Assembly (NCBI GenBank): GCA_937888765.1 | Contig: CALASU010000240.1 | Coordinates: 1 to 9,241, forward strand | Direction of reading: 5' to 3' | Length of the DNA stretch: 9,241 bases | Source of the DNA: an uncultured Clostridia bacterium | GTDB taxonomy: Bacteria; Bacillota; Clostridia; Lachnospirales; Anaerotignaceae | In this document: positions 6,929 through 9,241 of the stretch, piece after piece | Position numbering within the stretch: position 1 is the stretch's first letter | How the letters are laid out: the number at the start of each line of letters is the position of its first letter | Translations under genes and position numbers: made by a program | Notes under the pieces: generated by a model | Told to the model about the DNA's origin: nothing | The model's database searches: none | What the model saw: only the letters and a program-made list of their open reading frames with translations

Positions 6929-6960
6929 AAACAGCCATGCGGTTATGTGTGGCTGTTTTT
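6929..6960 (+). terminator. Rho-independent terminator after the methyltransferase gene
   Basis: AAACAGCCA (6929-6937) pairs with TGGCTGTTT (6950-6958) around a 12-base loop and runs into a T tract ending at 6960. Confidence 0.8.
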
Positions 6961-6970
6961 CAGCTTTTCA

Positions 6971-6979
6971 TGATATAAT
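6971..6979 (+). promoter_or_regulatory. Extended -10 promoter element before the membrane methyltransferase gene
   Basis: TGATATAAT (6971-6979) matches the extended -10 form TGnTATAAT. No recognisable -35 is present at the expected place, which falls inside the terminator. It lies about 55 bases before the start codon at 7035. Confidence 0.4.
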
Positions 6980-7034
6980 AATCCAATACGGGATGAAATT
7001 GAATGAATACATATACGACAAAGGAAGAGTATTT

Positions 7035-7709
7035 ATGGAAAAATCAAAACTTTTGGTAAACACACTTGTAAAATTTTTTGCAGGAATCATTTTAGTTGGT
7101 GCTTTGTTATTTTTGCCTGCAGGAACTATTAATTATTTTAATGGTTGGCTTTTTATACTCTTGCTTTTTGTTCCAATGATGATTTTGGGAATTGTTCTAT
7201 TTTTTAAAGCTCCTGATTTGTTGGAAAAGCGACTTTCTTCAAAAGAAAAGGAAAAAACTCAGCAGGGCGTAGTAAAGTTTTCTGCTTTGATTTTTCTTTT
7301 GGGATTTGTGATTGCCGCCTTAGATTTTAAATTCGGTTGGTCCAAAGTTCCTCATTGGGTAGTAATCGTTGCAAGTGTGATTTTGCTAATTTCTTACGGA
7401 CTTTACGCAGAAGTGATGAGAGAAAATGCATATCTTTCTCGTACAGTGGAAGTTCAAGAAAATCAAAAAGTTGTAGACACAGGAATGTACAAAATTGTTC
7501 GCCATCCAATGTATGCAGTTACAATTTGGTTGTTTTTATCAATTCCTTTAGTTTTGGGCTCTTGGTGGGCGTTGCTTTGTTTTATTCCGTATCCAATTTT
7601 AATTGCAGTAAGAATCAAAAACGAAGAAAAAATCCTTGAAGAAGGACTTCCTGGCTACACAGAATATAAACAAAAAGTTCGCTGGAAGATTTTGCCTTTT
7701 GTGTGGTAG
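7035..7709 (+). CDS. Isoprenylcysteine carboxyl methyltransferase (ICMT)-family membrane protein
   Basis: The 224-residue protein has about five hydrophobic segments (near residues 10-28, 38-57, 83-97, 107-126 and 163-190). Its C-terminal cytosolic part carries the family signature: TGMYKIVRHPMY (149-160) and RIKNEEKILEEGLPGYTEYKQKVRW (193-217). The RHPMY and E-E residues form the SAM-binding pocket in ICMT-like enzymes. Bacterial members methylate unknown, probably lipidic or small, substrates at the membrane, and no prenylated protein is expected here. The ATG at 7035 is chosen because AAGGAAGAG (7021-7029) precedes it; an upstream extension to 6945 would run through the terminator hairpin. 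The next gene starts 18 bases after the stop, so the two probably share a transcript. Confidence 0.88.
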   Translation: MEKSKLLVNTLVKFFAGIILVGALLFLPAGTINYFNGWLFILLLFVPMMILGIVLFFKAPDLLEKRLSSKEKEKTQQGVVKFSALIFLLGFVIAALDFKFGWSKVPHWVVIVASVILLISYGLYAEVMRENAYLSRTVEVQENQKVVDTGMYKIVRHPMYAVTIWLFLSIPLVLGSWWALLCFIPYPILIAVRIKNEEKILEEGLPGYTEYKQKVRWKILPFVW

Positions 7710-7727
7710 AAGTTAGGAGATACAAAA

Positions 7728-8243
7728 ATGATTATTTTGATAACAGGGGCATCCCACACAGGAAAAACTTTATTTGCTCAAAAATTGCTGGAAAAATACA
7801 AATATCCTTATCTTTCTATTGACCATTTGAAAATGGGATTAATTCGCAGCAAAAACACAAATCTAACTCCCTGCGATGACGAAAAACTTACAGATTATCT
7901 GTGGCCAATAGTTCGAGAAATGATAAAAACCGCAATCGAAAATAATCAAAATTTGATTGTTGAAGGTTGCTACATTCCTTTTAGTTGGCAAAAAGATTTT
8001 GAAAGTGAATATCTGAACAAAATAAAATACTATTGCTTGGTTTTTAGTGAAAACTATATAAAAAATCATTTTGACGACATAAAAAAACACGCCAACGCCA
8101 TAGAAAATCGTCTTTATGACGACTGCACAATGGAAGAAGTTCTAAAAGATAATGCAACATATTTGGAACAAGCAAAAAAACACAATTTGAATTGCATATT
8201 AATAGAAGAAAAATATGAAATTGATGTAGATGTGATACTTTAG
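7728..8243 (+). CDS. P-loop nucleotide kinase-like protein (zeta-toxin/AAA-type ATPase family)
   Basis: The 171-residue protein opens with a perfect Walker A motif, GASHTGKT (residues 7-14). LSIDHLKMG follows (D32 at the place where small kinases and zeta-like enzymes keep the general-base aspartate), and then a Walker B-like strand ending in an acidic residue, NLIVEGCYIPF. The C-terminal half is charged and helical, with a lid-like NAIENRLYDDCTMEEVLKDN. This fits small-molecule kinases of the 2-phosphoglycerate-kinase or zeta-toxin type, and the substrate cannot be told from sequence. The site AGGAGA (7715-7720) sits seven bases before the ATG. No epsilon-type antitoxin lies beside it, which argues against a classical zeta toxin. 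It is probably cotranscribed with the membrane methyltransferase gene. Confidence 0.75.
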   Translation: MIILITGASHTGKTLFAQKLLEKYKYPYLSIDHLKMGLIRSKNTNLTPCDDEKLTDYLWPIVREMIKTAIENNQNLIVEGCYIPFSWQKDFESEYLNKIKYYCLVFSENYIKNHFDDIKKHANAIENRLYDDCTMEEVLKDNATYLEQAKKHNLNCILIEEKYEIDVDVIL

Positions 8244-8257
8244 AACAAATGATTTTG

Positions 8258-8286
8258 AAAAAAATAGAAATTACGTTAGTAATTTC
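8258..8286 (-). terminator. Hairpin with T run on the minus strand
   Basis: GAAATTAC (8267-8274) pairs with GTAATTTC (8279-8286) around the loop GTTA. Read on the minus strand it is followed by a run of seven T (plus-strand A at 8258-8264). On the plus strand no T run follows. It could stop a minus-strand RNA crossing the toxin leader, or simply end the kinase mRNA with poor efficiency. Confidence 0.35.
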
Positions 8287-8329
8287 GAATCCGTGTGACA
8301 AAAAATTTGCAGTTAAGTAAAAAAAAATC

Positions 8330-8411
8330 GAAAATCTCTAAAAATCACTTTACTATACAAAAGAATACTTGTATAATATAGCTATTGGAAATGCCTTATT
8401 TCAGGCGGTGG
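8330..8411 (+). repeat. Direct repeat copy 1: toxin promoter plus leader start
   Basis: The 82 bases 8330-8411 recur at 9142-9223 with only four mismatches. The unit includes the promoter, transcription start and first hairpin of the toxin mRNA, and similarity falls away after GGCGGTGG. The spacing between copies is 812 bases. Confidence 0.9.
8349..8377 (+). promoter_or_regulatory. Promoter of the toxin mRNA with internal dyad
   Basis: TTTACT (8349-8354), a 17-base spacer and perfect TATAAT (8372-8377). The transcript should begin near 8383-8385. The inverted repeat TATACAA (8354-8360) and TTGTATA (8369-8375) lies between and over the promoter elements and may be an operator. Confidence 0.75.
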
Positions 8412-8458
8412 CTCCCGATGCTAAATCTAGTTAAAACTAGAAATAAAAACTTAGGGAG
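8388..8458 (+). promoter_or_regulatory. Structured 5' leader of the toxin mRNA that can hide the ribosome binding site
   Basis: Three structures can be drawn. GAAAT (8388-8392) pairs with ATTTC (8398-8402). TCTAGT (8426-8431) pairs with ACTAGA (8436-8441). Enclosing the second, CTCC (8412-8415) and CTAA (8421-8424) can pair with GGAG (8455-8458) and TTAG (8451-8454). The last pairing would cover the Shine-Dalgarno sequence GGGAGG, as in many type I toxin mRNAs that are made in an inactive folded form. The pairings are by eye, not energy-computed. Confidence 0.5.
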
Positions 8459-8466
8459 GCTCTAAG

Positions 8467-8547
8467 ATGACAAAGTACGAAAAGATTTCGTTAGCTATTA
8501 GTATAGCACTTTTAATTCTTAGCTTGCTTTCTTACTTTAAAATGTAA
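8467..8547 (+). CDS. Small hydrophobic peptide, putative holin-like type I toxin
   Basis: A 26-codon gene starts at the ATG at 8467, seven bases after GGGAGG. The peptide begins MTKYEKISLAIS and continues as a single membrane-spanning stretch of Ile, Leu, Ala and Ser, ending LLSYFKM. The pattern of a short charged head containing Y-E, then S-L-x-I-S and one hydrophobic helix matches the 'putative holin-like toxin' (Hol_Tox, TxpA-like) peptides of Firmicutes. These insert in the cell membrane when over-made. Context supports this: a dedicated strong promoter, a folded leader of about 80 bases, an immediate terminator and a convergent antisense promoter. It is much too short for ordinary gene finders. 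The toxin role is inferred from family and layout. Confidence 0.8.
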   Translation: MTKYEKISLAISIALLILSLLSYFKM

Positions 8548-8553
8548 ATAAGC

Positions 8554-8594
8554 AAAAAAAACCGCCAACGTCCTCTAAACACTTGGCGGTTTTT
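8554..8594. terminator. Bidirectional terminator shared by toxin mRNA and antisense RNA
   Basis: AAAAACCGCCAA (8557-8568) pairs perfectly with TTGGCGGTTTTT (8583-8594) over 12 bp around a 14-base loop (8569-8582). There are T tracts on both strands: TTTTT on plus, and eight T on minus from the A run at 8554-8561. The loop contains CTAA on plus and TTTA on minus; both fit the YUNR U-turn motif used for first contact between antisense RNAs. Confidence 0.9.
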
Positions 8595-8620
8595 AACCAA
8601 AACGTGGAGATGACCAAATT

Positions 8621-8636
8621 GAAATTAGGCATTTCC
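8621..8636 (-). repeat. Inverted copy of the toxin leader's first hairpin sequence
   Basis: Read on the minus strand, GGAAATGCCTAATTTC is identical to 9199-9214 and differs at one base from 8387-8402. Both the toxin mRNA and the antisense RNA would therefore carry the same 5' stem-loop. Confidence 0.85.
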
Positions 8637-8644
8637 TTTCCTTG

Positions 8645-8673
8645 AATATATCACACTTGTATAGTGATGTCAA
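8645..8673 (-). promoter_or_regulatory. Near-perfect promoter for the antisense RNA
   Basis: On the minus strand there is consensus TTGACA (8668-8673), a 17-base spacer (8651-8667) and TATATT (8645-8650). Its spacer contains ACTATACAA, also present in the toxin promoter. Its -35 box is closer to consensus than the toxin promoter's, which fits an antitoxin made in excess. Confidence 0.75.
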
Positions 8674-8694
8674 ATAAATTTGTAGGAGAGTTCT

Positions 8695-9132
8695 ATGGAT
8701 TCAATCATTATAAAAGAAGAAAGACTTAATGGTACTGAATACATTGATTTTTTGAAACGAACAGATTTAGGTTCGCAGTATCCAAAAGAAAGATTTTATG
8801 AGCGAATTGTAAAACTTGTAAAAAATGTTTCTATTAGTTTGGTGGCACGAAACGAAAAAGGGTTGATTGTGGGTGTACTTTTTGGTTTAACAGATTTTTG
8901 TTATTGGCTTTATATTACCGATCTGGGCGTTGACAGAAACTACGAAAGACAAGGTATTGGCTCAAAATTGATGAAAAAAGCCCACGAAATTGCAGGAGGC
9001 GAAAAAGATATTGCAGTTTATTTGATTGCTAACGATAACGCAATTCCTTTTTATGAAAAACTTGGAATGAAAAAAGCTGATGAAGTTATGAAATTTAATC
9101 ACATTGAATGGACAGAATTTACAGTGGAGTAA
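8695..9132 (+). CDS. GNAT-family N-acetyltransferase
   Basis: The 145-residue protein has the GNAT fold landmarks. Strand 4 is followed by the acetyl-CoA pyrophosphate-binding motif A in ITDLGVDRNYERQGIGSKLM (residues 74-93; the R-x-x-G-x-G/A core is RQGIGS at 85-90). Motif B is NDNAIPFYEKLGMKK (113-127). The length is normal for a single-domain GNAT. The substrate cannot be told. The start at 8695 follows TAGGAG (8684-8688). No convincing promoter of its own is seen: the region upstream is occupied by the antisense promoter on the opposite strand. It sits exactly between two copies of the toxin promoter repeat, so it may be cargo or a passenger of the toxin-antitoxin unit. It is A+T-rich, like its neighbours. 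Confidence 0.9.
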   Translation: MDSIIIKEERLNGTEYIDFLKRTDLGSQYPKERFYERIVKLVKNVSISLVARNEKGLIVGVLFGLTDFCYWLYITDLGVDRNYERQGIGSKLMKKAHEIAGGEKDIAVYLIANDNAIPFYEKLGMKKADEVMKFNHIEWTEFTVE

Positions 9133-9141
9133 AAAATTTTG

Positions 9142-9223
9142 GAAAATCTATAAAAATTACTTTACTATACAAAAGAATACTTGTATAATATAGCTGTTGG
9201 AAATGCCTAATTTCAGGCGGTGG
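9142..9223 (+). repeat. Direct repeat copy 2: promoter and leader start of a second toxin module
   Basis: Matches 8330-8411 with four mismatches. Promoter and 5' hairpin are fully conserved. The following bases (9224-9241) differ from copy 1, and the window ends before any toxin reading frame would appear. Confidence 0.9.
9161..9189 (+). promoter_or_regulatory. Promoter of a second, cut-off toxin-like transcript
   Basis: TTTACT (9161-9166), 17 bases, TATAAT (9184-9189), with the same internal TATACAA/TTGTATA dyad as copy 1. It starts 28 bases after the acetyltransferase stop and points out of the window. Confidence 0.7.
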
Positions 9224-9241
9224 TCTTCGTCGCAAGTCTAA

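Larger units (their letters stand above)
8554..8638 (-). ncRNA. Predicted antisense antitoxin RNA, about 85 nt
   Basis: A strong minus-strand promoter fires toward the toxin gene. The RNA should start near 8638, begin with GGAAATGCCTAATTTC (8636 down to 8621), and end at the shared terminator. It would overlap and be complementary to the 3' end of the toxin mRNA (about 40 nt including the terminator), as in TxpA/RatA and Fst RNA I/RNA II systems. There is no open reading frame in it. The overlap is limited to the 3' end and does not reach the toxin ribosome binding site. Confidence 0.65.

Noticed and set aside
7728..8243. A classical epsilon-zeta toxin-antitoxin pair
   Set aside because: The P-loop protein is short and no small antitoxin gene lies directly upstream; the neighbour is a membrane methyltransferase.
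8554..8594. The inverted repeat as an integron attC site
   Set aside because: The arms do not fit RYYYAAC/GTTRRRY cores, there is no integrase in view, and T tracts on both strands fit a bidirectional terminator far better.
1..9241. CRISPR arrays, tRNA or rRNA genes, insertion sequences
   Set aside because: No regularly spaced repeats, cloverleaf-like segments, rRNA motifs or transposase-like frames were seen on either strand.

Overview
The window looks like a Clostridia chromosome (Firmicutes, probably Lachnospirales). Three things suggest this: the conserved order miaB, YlbF/YmcA-family gene, mutS; the strong AAGGAGG-type ribosome binding sites; and a short holin-like type I toxin at the right end. 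This is inferred from gene content only.

Left part (1-4190) is core genome with moderate base composition. A glycerate 2-kinase start runs off the left edge on the minus strand. A 324-base divergent intergenic region separates it from plus-strand genes: a free-standing prolyl-tRNA editing (ProX/YbaK) protein, the tRNA methylthiotransferase MiaB with its own near-consensus promoter, a YlbF/YmcA-family protein with an unusual cysteine-rich tail, and mutS. MutS is broken: only about 371 residues of recognisable MutS remain. They run into a 40-residue foreign tail and a stop, and the ATPase half is not in the window.

Middle and right parts (about 4190-9241) are an accessory region that becomes visibly richer in A+T. 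It holds a Rob-like AraC regulator with an effector-binding domain, an unrecognised all-helical protein, a class I SAM methyltransferase, an isoprenylcysteine-carboxyl-methyltransferase-like membrane protein, a P-loop kinase/zeta-like protein and a GNAT acetyltransferase. Nearly every gene has its own ribosome binding site and looks like an independently acquired unit.

The most interesting element is at 8330-8690. It contains a 26-codon hydrophobic peptide under a strong promoter, a 5' leader able to hide its ribosome binding site, a bidirectional terminator, and a convergent minus-strand promoter (TTGACA, 17 bases, TATATT) that would make a short antisense RNA of about 85 nt ending in the same terminator. 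This is the layout of a type I toxin-antitoxin module. An almost identical copy of its promoter and leader start reappears 812 bases downstream, after the acetyltransferase gene, and is cut by the window end. The right end is therefore probably a series of such modules with cargo between them.
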